DNA of 64,000 bases from JAIPEI01 sp964443135 (GTDB lineage Bacteria; Desulfobacterota; DSM-4660; Desulfatiglandales; HGW-15): contig CAYUBQ010000001.1 in NCBI GenBank assembly GCA_964443135.1, positions 99,331 to 163,330 of the forward strand. Direction: 5' to 3'. A program made the translations under genes and the position numbers. A model generated the notes under the pieces. That model worked only from the letters and a program-made list of their open reading frames with translations. It ran no database searches and was not told the DNA's origin. Of the stretch, positions 10,200-17,599 are shown piece after piece (position 1 is the first letter of the stretch; every line of letters begins with the position of its first letter).

Positions 10200-10610
10200 A
10201 TGGCCACACTGCCGGTGAGCGAAGACGGGGCGCGGGAGGACGCTCCGGCCAAGAAGCGCTTGGTCGAGCACAGCCTGCAGCTGGACGTGCACAAGCCTAT
10301 GCGGCTCGGGATCATCCGAGAGGGCGCACACGACACCGGCGGCATCGAGTGGCGGAACCTGGTAACAGGCACCATCGTCGGAGAGTGCCGATATCGGGTG
10401 GACTGCCGGCGCACGGATGCCCCGGCCATGGGAATCAAGTACCAGCTCCCGCACAGGGACCGGATGATGTCCATGATCCACCTCACACCACGCGGCCGAA
10501 CCATGGCGGGCTGCGATGGTGGTTCCTTTGCCCCGTCAAAGCCCCCTCAGGCCGCCGGTGTGAGGGCCGGGCAGGGAAGCTGTTCCTGGCCGCCCCCCGG
10601 GAGAAGCGTA
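10200..10610 (+). pseudogene. Frameshifted remnant of an uncharacterised zinc-ribbon protein
   Basis: From ATG 10200 the product reads KKRLVEHSLQLDVHKPMRLG, then a WRNLVTGTIVGECRYRVDC strand pair and SMIHLT. Near 10480-10495 the sense jumps to another frame that reads TTRPNHGGLRWWFLCPVKAP and then AGKLFLAAP. Together these match the layout of a common uncharacterised bacterial family in which WWF-CP and a C-G-R-R-V-KLYLPPG segment lead into a CRHCY zinc ribbon. The terminal CRHCY half is missing. So it is broken by a frameshift and a 3' deletion. It sits between copies A and B of the miniature element. Family assignment is from memory of the motif pattern only. Confidence 0.55.
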
Positions 10611-10808
10611 CGACGCATGTCGGAGCCGATAGGGTCCCTTTGGTTACTGAATACGTGATTCGCCTTATTGATTCATCCAGGCCGGGTAGGTAGGGTGAGT
10701 ACAAGATGTGAATGTGTGTCAGAAGGGTAGCTTCCCTGTATGATGGAACCAGAAAGGGCGGATAAAGAATGAGTCAATTGTGTATCATTATTGTTGTCTG
10801 TTGATGGT

Positions 10809-10912
10809 TGACGCATTCGCAATAAACCCGCTCACGCGCCGCCGGGGACCATATAACCTGTTGAAACCCCGAGGGCAGATCTCAAGGATGCGGGCCTTTT
10901 TCGACTCCATCA
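10809..10912 (+). repeat. Miniature inverted-repeat element, copy B (104 bp)
   Basis: Starts TGACGCATTCGCAATAAACC and ends CCTTTTTCGACTCCATCA, in the same orientation as copy A. Perfect 4-bp flanking repeat TGGT at 10805-10808 and 10913-10916. The short ORF that could be drawn through it is only the element itself. The 200 bp before it (10611-10808) hold nothing I recognise. Confidence 0.85.
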
Positions 10913-10990
10913 TGGTTGAATACAGCGGTGGCCTTGGGGGTTTCGGACGGACTGAATATGGGAGCAAACTCTGAGAGGGTGGAGGTATCT

Positions 10991-11008
10991 GGGAGGCAAG
11001 CGCCTCCC
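10991..11008. other. Stem-loop upstream of the small membrane-protein gene
   Basis: GGGAGGC AAGC GCCTCCC forms a perfect 7-bp stem with a 4-base loop, 41 bases before the ATG at 11050. No T-run follows, so it is not a typical terminator. It may sit in the 5' leader of the small gene. The rest of 10913-11049 shows nothing else. Confidence 0.4.
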
Positions 11009-11049
11009 ATAGACAAACAATGTTTTAATTAAAGAAGGGGGGGTTTGTT

Positions 11050-11229
11050 ATGAATATCTTAAATTTCGTCATTGCCCTTATTGCATTGATTATTGCAATC
11101 GTGGCATTTAAAAGAACAGGTGCAACTAAAGAGTACAAAAAAAGCACAGCCGAGCTTCTGGCCAAAATAGAAAAAAAGATGCGAGAAGAAGAAACAGGTA
11201 AAATGGACGAGACAAAAACACAGCAATAA
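11050..11229 (+). CDS. Small single-pass membrane protein (59 aa)
   Basis: The 59-residue product begins with a hydrophobic helix, MNILNFVIALIALIIAIVAF, followed by a basic and then strongly charged helix (KKSTAELLAKIEKKMREEE). This is the layout of a small inner-membrane protein anchored N-terminally with a cytoplasmic coiled tail. A strong AAGGGGGG ribosome site lies seven bases before the ATG. I know no family name. Its base composition is much AT-richer than the surrounding chromosome. It lies between copies B and C of the miniature element and beside another small membrane-protein gene of similar layout. Likely real, function unknown. Confidence 0.65.
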   Translation: MNILNFVIALIALIIAIVAFKRTGATKEYKKSTAELLAKIEKKMREEETGKMDETKTQQ

Positions 11230-11238
11230 TCGAAAACA

Positions 11239-11340
11239 TGATGGAGTCGTATAAAGCCCTGAACCTTGAGATCTGCCCAAGGAATATCAACGGGTTATAG
11301 TGTTCCCGCGGCGGACGAGCGGGTTTTTGCGAATCCGCCA
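11239..11340 (-). repeat. Miniature inverted-repeat element, copy C (102 bp)
   Basis: Starts TGATGGAGTCGTATAAAGCC and ends GGTTTTTGCGAATCCGCCA, so it is in the opposite orientation to A and B. It begins ten bases after the stop of the small membrane-protein gene. The flanking four bases (AACA and AAGC) do not match, so the target duplication is lost or never formed. Confidence 0.8.
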
Positions 11341-11463
11341 AAGCATATGATCGGTCCATTAAACGGAACCAAAATAATAAATATCATATTATTGGTATTT
11401 TACCATCTATTTATGGACAATGGCTATTCTCGCTGTCTGCTACGAATCTGATGGAGTTTGATC

Positions 11464-11748
11464 ATGTACCTTTCGCTAATTATCACCTTTTTGCTTCTTC
11501 TGGTAACTATCATCGCGGCCATACAAAACAGTACACCTTTGGAGCTCAAGTTTTTCACTTGGAATATTCAGCTATCTATTACAGCCTTGATTTTTTATTC
11601 TTCTCTCATTGGTGGCGCCATTGTGGCGGTTTTGTCCTTGCCAAAACTGGCGAAGAAATCCCTTCACGTGAGGAGTATGAACAGGGAGATCCATAAACTG
11701 AGGGAAAAGATCCTCGACTTGGAAAAAAGAGATGTTGCTGAATCATGA
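11464..11748 (+). CDS. LapA-domain (DUF1049) small membrane protein
   Basis: 94 residues. Residues 2-20 form a first membrane helix, followed by AAIQNSTPLELKFFTWN, the typical short periplasmic loop with Q-N-x-x-x-V/L-x-x-x-F of the LapA/DUF1049 family, then a second helix around ALIFYSSLIGGAIVAVLSL and a charged coiled-coil tail (MNREIHKLREKILDLEKR). In enterobacteria LapA/YciS works with LapB in controlling lipopolysaccharide synthesis; here there is no lapB neighbour. I start at ATG 11464, with GGAG seven bases upstream. The TGA stop (11746-11748) is formed by the first three bases of miniature element D1. Confidence 0.8.
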   Translation: MYLSLIITFLLLLVTIIAAIQNSTPLELKFFTWNIQLSITALIFYSSLIGGAIVAVLSLPKLAKKSLHVRSMNREIHKLREKILDLEKRDVAES

Positions 11749-11848
11749 TGGAGTCGCAAAAGCCCCTGACCTTGAGATCTGCCATTGGAATTATCAATAG
11801 GTTATAGCTTTTCCAGCGGCGGGTGAGCGGGTTTTGGCGAATCCGTCA
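11746..11848 (-). repeat. Miniature inverted-repeat element, copy D1 (103 bp)
   Basis: Starts TGATGGAGTCGCAAAAGCCC and ends GTTTTGGCGAATCCGTCA. Perfect 4-bp flanking repeat ATCA (11742-11745 and 11849-11852). Its first three bases supply the stop codon of the LapA-domain gene. It is followed directly by copy D2, sharing the ATCA. Confidence 0.85.
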
Positions 11849-11852
11849 ATCA

Positions 11853-11957
11853 TGATGAAGTCGTAAAAAGCCCGCACTCTTGAGATCTGCCCATGGGATA
11901 TCAATAAGTCATAGAGCGTCCAGCGGCGTGTGAGCAGGTTTTTGCGAATGCGTTATC
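11853..11957 (-). repeat. Miniature inverted-repeat element, copy D2 (105 bp)
   Basis: Starts TGATGAAGTCGTAAAAAGCC and ends GGTTTTTGCGAATGCGTTA. Same orientation as D1 and directly in tandem, separated only by the 4-bp ATCA. The right flank is TCCA, so only the left duplication is clear. Confidence 0.85.
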
Positions 11958-12009
11958 CATGAGACGATACTACATCCCAATCTGTCAGGCTTTCACTGCG
12001 AATTTGCAC

Positions 12010-13110
12010 CTACCTCAGCCACCAGCGGGCTTGGACATCGAGATTCGTGAGTCCGATTTCTTCCGCCTTATTTACGATCTTCTTGTATTCCGCTCCATGA
12101 ATCCTTCTTGAAAGCTCTGGGTAATCAAAGGCCTTATAGGCCGGGTTGTACTGTGCCATAATGTTGACATAGGTGTCCTTCGGCAGGTTCGCTACAATCC
12201 ATTCCATGATGCTCTCCGAATCGGCCGTGTTGTTCGGCATGACCAGATGCCGGATCATCAACCCCCGTTGCATGACTCCGTTCTTCGAAGGACTTGCCAC
12301 ACCCACCTGCCGGTGCATCTCGAGGATGGCTTGCCTTGTTGTCTCCGGGTAGCTTTCCGCTCCGGCGGAGTATTTTTGCGACATGTCGCCATCCCAGTAC
12401 TTGAAATCGGGCAGGTAGATGTCCACGACGCCGTCAAGCACCTCGAGGACCTCCAGACGCTCCCAGCCGGAGGTGTTGTACACAACCGGCAGCCGGAGTC
12501 CTTTTCCCGCTGCTGTATCGAGCGCCTCGAGAATGGCCGCAGCGTAATGGGTTGGGGTCACCACGTTGATGTTGTGGCAGCCCGTCCTCTGCAGCCGGAG
12601 CATCATTCCGGCCAGCTCATCCGGGCTTGTTTCCCGGCCCCTGCCGAGGTGGCTGATCTCCCAGTTCTGACAGAAGACGCATCGCAGGTTGCAGTGGGTC
12701 AGGAAGATCGTCCCGGAACCGCCTTTTCCGACCAGCGGTCTCTCCTCCCCAAAGTGTGGATGAGCCGCTGAAACCACCAGGGTCGCCCCGGGGGCGCGGC
12801 AGAACCCCGACTCGCCTTCGAGACGGTTGACGCCGCACACTCTCGGGCACAGGCGGCATTCCCGCATCATGGCCCGGAGCGTTTCTGCCCGCTTCTGGAG
12901 CTCACCCGTCCGGTGAAGCTCCAGGTAGGCCGGTTCGAAACCGGATGCGTTCTCAGCGGGCGTCTCCGCCGCCATGGCGGATCCGCCGACAGACGACCCT
13001 CTCCCGGCCAGGCCGAGAAAGATCGAAGGCAGCCCGGCTTTCAGCAGCAGCTCGGCCGTGCCCTTGAGAAAACCCCTTCGCGTCAGCCCCTCTCTCGAAG
13101 CACCCATCAT
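12010..13110 (-). CDS. Radical SAM protein of the PFL-activating-enzyme type with a Tat-like signal
   Basis: 366 residues. The N-terminus has a twin-arginine motif TRRGFLKG followed by a hydrophobic stretch and a small-residue cleavage-like region. A cysteine-rich segment CRLCPRVCGVNR near residue 90 precedes the radical SAM motif CNLRCVFCQNW near 145 (CxxxCxxC). The C-terminal half has GCHNINVVTPTHY and YLPDFKYWDGDMS, typical of AmmeMemoRadiSam/PflA-like proteins. These make a 5'-deoxyadenosyl radical from SAM. A signal peptide on a radical SAM protein is odd. The ATG overlaps the stop of the upstream gene (ATGA at 13107-13110), showing coupling. Confidence 0.85.
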   Translation of the reverse strand: MMGASREGLTRRGFLKGTAELLLKAGLPSIFLGLAGRGSSVGGSAMAAETPAENASGFEPAYLELHRTGELQKRAETLRAMMRECRLCPRVCGVNRLEGESGFCRAPGATLVVSAAHPHFGEERPLVGKGGSGTIFLTHCNLRCVFCQNWEISHLGRGRETSPDELAGMMLRLQRTGCHNINVVTPTHYAAAILEALDTAAGKGLRLPVVYNTSGWERLEVLEVLDGVVDIYLPDFKYWDGDMSQKYSAGAESYPETTRQAILEMHRQVGVASPSKNGVMQRGLMIRHLVMPNNTADSESIMEWIVANLPKDTYVNIMAQYNPAYKAFDYPELSRRIHGAEYKKIVNKAEEIGLTNLDVQARWWLR

Positions 13111-15416
13111 AGCGTCCCTCTCTCCGCACACCCGGCCGGACCCTTGGCGACAACCACGAAGCTCGTCAGCTTGAGCAGCCCGACCGTGATGCTGGTGCCG
13201 ATGAGGCCCAGCACCGGCAGAAGCACGACAGCGCCTGCCATCCCTCCCAACCACCCGCCCAAGAGGTCGGAGGCATAGAGCAGTCCTGCCGTCTTGCTCG
13301 CACTCGTGCGGCCCTGCAAGTAGATCCGGTTCGCCAGCGGGAACTGAGCACCCACGAGAAGCCCGCAGATGACCGAAACGACGAGAAACAGGGTCTTGGA
13401 AAGAACGAATGCGCCCGCCGTGCCCGGATGCCCGTGGATCGCGAGAAACAGGAGAGGCCACCCCAGAGCCCAGCCGACGAGGGCCAGCTCCATGCGCCGA
13501 AACCATCCGAGGCAGTCCTCTGCCCGTCTGGGAAACCGGGTCGTCACCATGGCCCCACAGGCCGCCCCGGCCATGAAGAAGGCCACAAGCAGCCCGATCC
13601 AGGAGAAGACGTACCCGTACATCGCCTGGAATGCAAAGATCAGCATGAGGTCAAAGATCATGCCGGAAAAACCGGTGGTGATGATGGCCCAGGGGATGCC
13701 CACCCTGGGACATTGTACGTGTCTCCATCGCAAAAGGAAATAGAGCAGCAGGAGGACGAGAAGGGAAACCGCAACAATCCTCAGGTTCACCTGCTCGAGC
13801 CGACTGAACAGCCCCCGAAGCTGAGGGGCCAGCAGGGCGTTCCAGTGGGCAATGCTGTAGAAGACGCCCAACGGCTTGAAATCGGCATTGACCTTTTGGC
13901 TGGCCCCTTCCGTGAAGTGAGCGAACCACGCCTGCCATCCGGGATGCAGCTTCTGCTCGATGCGCCAGGGCAGGAGGACCTCCTCCTGGATGCCCCGCCG
14001 GTCCAGGCGACGGAGGATCCGGTCCCGGTCGATGGCCAGGACGTCCCGGGCGTCCGATGACAGGAACAGGTTTCGGCTCTCCCCGGGGATCACCCGGACG
14101 TTCGAAAAGACCCGCTTGAGCGTGTGGAAGATGCAGCTGTTCAGGTCCTTCAATGCGTCACTCGCGTATGTCAGGGAACCGGGCAGCGCCAGGACCAGGA
14201 TGCCCCCTGGATTCAGCCTGTCTTTCGCCAGGGAAAAGAACGTCTCTGTAAAAAAACGGTTCGCCTGCAGGTTGGACGGTTCCTGGATCCCCACCAGGAT
14301 CACGTCGTATGGGTTCCGTGCGGTCTTGAGCAGCAGGCGGCCGTCCACGTGCCGGATCCGCACCCTGCTGTCGTTCAGCTCGGATTCGGTGAGCGGCGTC
14401 GGGTACGTTCGCAGCAGCTCCAGGATCAGCGGGTCGAGCTCCGCGTACTCGACGGTGTCGACGGACGGATGCTTCAGCGCCGCGTGGATGACACCGCCCG
14501 CTCCCCCGCTCAAGATCAGGACCCCCTCCGGTTCCGGATGGGCCAGAAGCGGGAGATGAACGAACTCCTCAATGAACGGGATGTCCGGAATCGGCGTCAT
14601 GAGGCTCGGAACGCCGTCCAAGAAGTAGATGTACTGTCCCTCGTTCTCCACGAGGCAGATGTTGGCGTACCGTGAGTTCTGGTAGTGAAGGACATGCAGG
14701 TTCCTCCACTGCGCCTGGACGGAGCCCTCGTGGAGCCTCTCCACGCGGCCGGAGAGAACCAGGGAACCGGAAGCCAGGACCGCCACGCCCAGAACGACCA
14801 CCATCGTCCTCTGAAGCCGTCCGGCCTTCCAAGAAGGAGCCAGCAGGAAAAGACACACCGCGAAGTTCAACCCGGCGAGCACCACGGATGCCGTCAGGGC
14901 GTCGAGATGGGGAATGAGAAGATACGTGCACACCACCCCGCCGGCGATCGTCCCCACGGTCTCATAGGCATAGACCCTGCCGGCCGAGGAATCCTCCCGG
15001 CCGGAGAACAGGGAATCCATCCGGCAGCTGAAGGTGAACAGCCCACCGTGGAGCATGCTCACCGGCAGCAGGATGAAAAAGGACCCGTAGAGCATGGGAA
15101 AGAACCCGATGCTCTCCCCGATGGAAACGCCGAGCATGCTCTTCAGGAGGCGTGTCAGGAGGATCGCGGCGGGGAGCGATACGGAGAAGAGCATCGTCAG
15201 GATCGCAAATGCTTCCACCCGGTTGCCGGACTTCTCGGCCAGCCTGCCGGGAAAGAAGCACCCCAGCGCTTCCAGAATCAGCCAGTTGGCCAGGATCACA
15301 CCAATGGAGAGCTCGTTGCCGGAGAAAACAATCAGCAGCTCTCTCAGGAGGAGGATCTCGGCGACCAGGCCGCTGAACCCCATCCCCAGGATGGCGATCC
15401 GAATCCGTCTATGCAC
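13107..15416 (-). CDS. Membrane-embedded spermidine-synthase-like fusion protein
   Basis: 769 residues in three parts. Residues 1-230 have about seven hydrophobic segments. Residues about 235-500 are a soluble spermidine-synthase-like Rossmann domain (ILSGGAGGVIHAALKHPSV near 300, YAELDPLILELL near 325, PYDVILVGIQEP near 370). Residues about 530-769 are a second membrane block. This resembles MFS-like spermidine synthase fusions found in many bacteria; none has a firmly known product. Residues for amine binding are not obvious, so the activity may not be polyamine synthesis. Translationally coupled to the downstream radical SAM gene. The region 15417-15543 upstream holds nothing recognised. 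Confidence 0.82.
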   Translation of the reverse strand: MHRRIRIAILGMGFSGLVAEILLLRELLIVFSGNELSIGVILANWLILEALGCFFPGRLAEKSGNRVEAFAILTMLFSVSLPAAILLTRLLKSMLGVSIGESIGFFPMLYGSFFILLPVSMLHGGLFTFSCRMDSLFSGREDSSAGRVYAYETVGTIAGGVVCTYLLIPHLDALTASVVLAGLNFAVCLFLLAPSWKAGRLQRTMVVVLGVAVLASGSLVLSGRVERLHEGSVQAQWRNLHVLHYQNSRYANICLVENEGQYIYFLDGVPSLMTPIPDIPFIEEFVHLPLLAHPEPEGVLILSGGAGGVIHAALKHPSVDTVEYAELDPLILELLRTYPTPLTESELNDSRVRIRHVDGRLLLKTARNPYDVILVGIQEPSNLQANRFFTETFFSLAKDRLNPGGILVLALPGSLTYASDALKDLNSCIFHTLKRVFSNVRVIPGESRNLFLSSDARDVLAIDRDRILRRLDRRGIQEEVLLPWRIEQKLHPGWQAWFAHFTEGASQKVNADFKPLGVFYSIAHWNALLAPQLRGLFSRLEQVNLRIVAVSLLVLLLLYFLLRWRHVQCPRVGIPWAIITTGFSGMIFDLMLIFAFQAMYGYVFSWIGLLVAFFMAGAACGAMVTTRFPRRAEDCLGWFRRMELALVGWALGWPLLFLAIHGHPGTAGAFVLSKTLFLVVSVICGLLVGAQFPLANRIYLQGRTSASKTAGLLYASDLLGGWLGGMAGAVVLLPVLGLIGTSITVGLLKLTSFVVVAKGPAGCAERGTL

Positions 15417-15543
15417 TTCGATCCTGCTTGTTCGACCCGGTTAACACCACGTGGCCTGATCAGCTGCCCCCAAGCCAGTGCTGTACAACCATGGTGGCCC
15501 GATAACCGTGGGCAGCCAGAGTATGGGTGCAGACCAGAGTGCC

Positions 15544-15611
15544 CGGCGGCGTGTGAGTGGGTTTTTGCGAACGCATCAATTAGGCCTGAGGGGATTTTTA
15601 CGAGTCCATCA
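15544..15611. repeat. Remnants of the miniature element (copy E)
   Basis: 15544-15578 reads CGGCGGCGTGTGAGTGGG then TTTTTGCGAACGCATCA, matching the right end of minus-orientation copies such as D2. Immediately after, 15594-15611 reads GGATTTTTACGAGTCCATCA-like sequence, matching the other element end. Both ends point to the right, so this looks like the tails of two overlapping or nested copies with their bodies deleted. Confidence 0.55.
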
Positions 15612-15635
15612 AACTTTGGTTGTGTGCAGATGAAT

Positions 15636-15965
15636 TTATTGGCTCAGTTTGGAACTGGCAATACGATTAAGGCTTACACCGGACTCAGCAGCTTGTATGG
15701 CCAATTTTCTATGTACATCTGGAGGCACACGAACCATAAATTTCCCACTGAAATGTTTACTTGCTATTGGTTCGGGAATAGGCTCATCGGTTTTGCCCAT
15801 GTCCAATGAAACATCCGCTACAATATTTCGAATGCCTTTTAGTGCCTTTTCCGGTGTATCGGCCAGCCAACTCAGGCTGGGGAATTCAGCACACAGGCCG
15901 ACATACTCATTATCATCTTCAGACCAAGTTACCCGGTATGTATATTTATCATTTTTTGTAGCCAT
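15636..15965 (-). CDS. hicB: HicB-family antitoxin
   Basis: 109 residues. The N-terminal half is the partial RNase-H-like HicB fold (YTYRVTWSEDDNEYVGLCAEF, split over residues 8-28, then PSLSWLADTPEKALKGI). The C-terminal half, SGKFMVRVPPDVHRKLAI then AAESGVSLNRIASSKL, is a ribbon-helix-helix/HicB_C DNA-binding domain. It neutralises the HicA RNase and represses the operon. It starts at ATG 15965 with GGAGGTGA just upstream, overlapping the end of hicA by 17 bases, so the toxin gene comes first as usual for hicAB. Confidence 0.9.
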   Translation of the reverse strand: MATKNDKYTYRVTWSEDDNEYVGLCAEFPSLSWLADTPEKALKGIRNIVADVSLDMGKTDEPIPEPIASKHFSGKFMVRVPPDVHRKLAIQAAESGVSLNRIASSKLSQ

Positions 15966-16209
15966 GGCTCACCTCCAATTTTTCAATAGCCAAAAGCACC
16001 TGCTTGACTTGATATGCCTTAGCCTTTCCTTTATGATCCTGAATATTTATCCTTGGATCTCCTTGCCAGGGTGTCTTATAAATTCGATGACTGCTTTTTT
16101 CTTGACGTGGCTTACCGAAATAATGCTCACATATTTTGCACAAATCTGAAAACCGAACATCCTTCGGATTTCGTCTCAACACCAAAAGCAGGTCATCGAT
16201 TTTTGCCAT
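15949..16209 (-). CDS. hicA: HicA-family mRNA interferase toxin
   Basis: 86 residues of dsRNA-binding-like fold. The catalytic histidine lies in KSSHRIYKTP near residues 39-48 and the end carries AKAYQVKQVLLAIEKL, typical of HicA/YcfA toxins, which cleave mRNA. The ATG at 16209 has no ribosome site: the predicted promoter runs almost into it, so the transcript may be leaderless or nearly so. It overlaps hicB. Confidence 0.88.
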   Translation of the reverse strand: MAKIDDLLLVLRRNPKDVRFSDLCKICEHYFGKPRQEKSSHRIYKTPWQGDPRINIQDHKGKAKAYQVKQVLLAIEKLEVSHGYKK

Positions 16210-16217
16210 GGCTATAT

Positions 16218-16243
16218 AGTATCAATATTGGTACCATTGTCAA
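16218..16243 (-). promoter_or_regulatory. hicAB promoter with palindromic operator
   Basis: On the minus strand TTGACA (16238-16243) lies close to the hicA start, with an AT-rich TACTATATA stretch just before the ATG as the likely -10. Between them is an imperfect 18-bp palindrome, AGTATCAATATTGGTACC (16218-16235), symmetric at 14 of 18 positions. Its place between -35 and -10 fits autorepression by the HicB DNA-binding domain. The distance to ATG 16209 leaves little or no leader. Confidence 0.5.
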
Positions 16244-16861
16244 GGGGCAAAATCGGATCTGTTGGAGCAGCCAGATAAACACACAATGCGCGGCGCTAAC
16301 CCGCGAGCACGTCGGATGGGCTAGGCCGCAGGCCTGAGCCCGCACGCCGCGCGGTTTTTTCGTCGGCTGTTTTCCAGCGAACCTTCAAACTTGGGCGGAT
16401 CTCTCGGCCTTCGATTTCGACTGGGAACCAAGAAGCCGCCCCCTCACCTTTACCCCTCCCTCGGCTGCCCCGTACAGGTGACAACTATTCTGACACCGGG
16501 GGGGCGGGTCTTGAGAAGGTTGGCGGTTTTTGATCAACGGACCGGGAATGAAGGGAAGCTCTGTTGCCGAAGCCATGGACATCCTTTCGGGCGCACGCCG
16601 TGATTCGGATGATCCAGCGTGAAGGTGTCTCACTCGTTCAGCTCACGGGCCCGTATGTATCTCCATTGTGCCTTGAGTCAAAAAAACCTGCATCGGAGGA
16701 GGGTCGATACAGGTACAATGTAGATGCCATAGGCAAAGATTGGGGTCGGTGGCTCTGGGGAAGAAGGTGGGGGCATCAGGACCGGAACCGGGTTCTGCTG
16801 GTGGCCCGGGGCATGCCTGGGCGCAGGGAGAAGAGGAGGCGGTCCTTCAAAGTGGCTGCCG
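16244..16861. other. Intergenic region with a long GC-rich hairpin, no gene recognised
   Basis: No convincing coding frame on either strand; the short frames here lack codon structure or ribosome sites. At 16288-16353 a compound hairpin is visible: outer stem GCGCGGCG/CGCCGCGC (16288-16295 with 16345-16352) and an inner stem GGGCTAGGCC/GGCCTGAGCCC (16318-16341), followed on the plus strand by GGTTTTTTC. It could end a plus-strand transcript, but no gene is seen upstream of it. The remainder to vapC shows nothing. Confidence 0.45.
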
Positions 16862-17266
16862 TCAGCGGCCGGCCCAGTCCTCGAGGAGCAAGCCGGGTAC
16901 ACGCTGGAACTCGCGGAGGTTGTTGGTGACCAGGATCAACCCGGATGCCCTCGCATGCCCTGCGATCATCATGTCATAGGGCCCGATGGGCCGACCGGTC
17001 GTATACAAGGCCGCGCGAATCCGTCCGAAGTGGTAAGCGGCGCTGCTGTCGAACGGCAAGACCTCGAGGCGCGCTGCAAAGGCTTCGATGTCAGACAGGT
17101 TTCGCTCCACGTGTTGAGAGTGCTCGGCGCCGAACACCAGCTCCCCCAGCGTAACCGCCGAAATGCACATCCGACCCTCGTTCTGGACGAAATGCTCCTT
17201 GACGCCATGGGGACGGCTTTTCATTGTGTAGATGACGATGTTCGTGTCCAGCATGTACTTCAGCAT
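16862..17266 (-). CDS. vapC: VapC-family PIN-domain ribonuclease toxin
   Basis: 134 residues, normal for VapC. It opens with YMLDTNIVIYTMK (first acidic residue Asp), continues with ISAVTLGELVFGAEHS (Glu), and ends with the PIN pattern IGPYDMMIAGHARASGLILV (Asp) and TNNLREFQRVPGL. These acidic residues bind the metal ions for RNA cleavage. The ATG overlaps the stop of vapB (ATGA at 17264-17268), a standard vapBC arrangement. Likely cleaves tRNA or rRNA as other VapCs do; target unknown. Confidence 0.92.
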   Translation of the reverse strand: MLKYMLDTNIVIYTMKSRPHGVKEHFVQNEGRMCISAVTLGELVFGAEHSQHVERNLSDIEAFAARLEVLPFDSSAAYHFGRIRAALYTTGRPIGPYDMMIAGHARASGLILVTNNLREFQRVPGLLLEDWAGR

Positions 17267-17502
17267 CAGAACGCTTCCCGCCTCTGATCTTCGGGTTGTT
17301 CTCGCTGAACCATGAAATCCCTGGACACCCCGGGGCCTTCAAACCAATCCTCCCAGGACCGGCCGGCCGGGGTGATGATGCGGCTGCGGCCGACCCTCGT
17401 GATGCTCACGTCCCGGATCGATTCCGGAAACGCAACCTCCTTGGGCAGGCGGACGGCCTGACTTCGGTTGCTCTTGAACAGCCTGGTTCGAACTGAACCC
17501 AT
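17266..17502 (-). CDS. vapB: VapB-family antitoxin (AbrB/MazE-like)
   Basis: 78 residues. RTRLFKSNRSQAVRLPKEVA at the N-terminus is the swapped-hairpin SpoVT/AbrB DNA-binding domain of VapB, and the acidic/hydrophobic C-terminal tail wraps the toxin. I start at ATG 17502: an AGGAGG site lies seven bases upstream, whereas ATG 17508 would be only one base from it. It overlaps vapC by a few bases. Confidence 0.9.
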   Translation of the reverse strand: MGSVRTRLFKSNRSQAVRLPKEVAFPESIRDVSITRVGRSRIITPAGRSWEDWFEGPGVSRDFMVQREQPEDQRREAF

Positions 17503-17556
17503 GATCATGCCTCCTGGAAGGGAGTAAGGGGTCGAGCACCTTTGCGACTCTAAAAC

Positions 17557-17599
17557 AGGATAGACCAAACCAGGGATATGTCAAGTGTATATCCCTGGT
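17557..17599 (-). promoter_or_regulatory. vapBC promoter with a perfect inverted-repeat operator
   Basis: On the minus strand TTGACA (17579-17584) and TATCCT (17557-17562) are 16 bases apart. A perfect 11-bp inverted repeat, ACCAGGGATAT and ATATCCCTGGT, lies at 17569-17579 and 17589-17599, separated by nine bases that hold most of the -35 box. This is the expected autoregulatory site for the VapBC complex. Confidence 0.7.

Noticed and set aside
10780..10974. A 64-codon plus-strand frame
   Set aside because: It runs through miniature element B and has no coding character outside it.
9990..11957. CRISPR array, because of repeated units in 2 kb
   Set aside because: Units are about 100 bp, unevenly spaced, in both orientations and separated by genes, with no short uniform spacers.
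16288..16353. Long GC hairpin considered as an integron attC site near the toxin-antitoxin genes
   Set aside because: The outer bases do not give matching RYYYAAC and GTTRRRY core sites on opposite arms, and no integrase is present. Kept only as a hairpin with a T-run.
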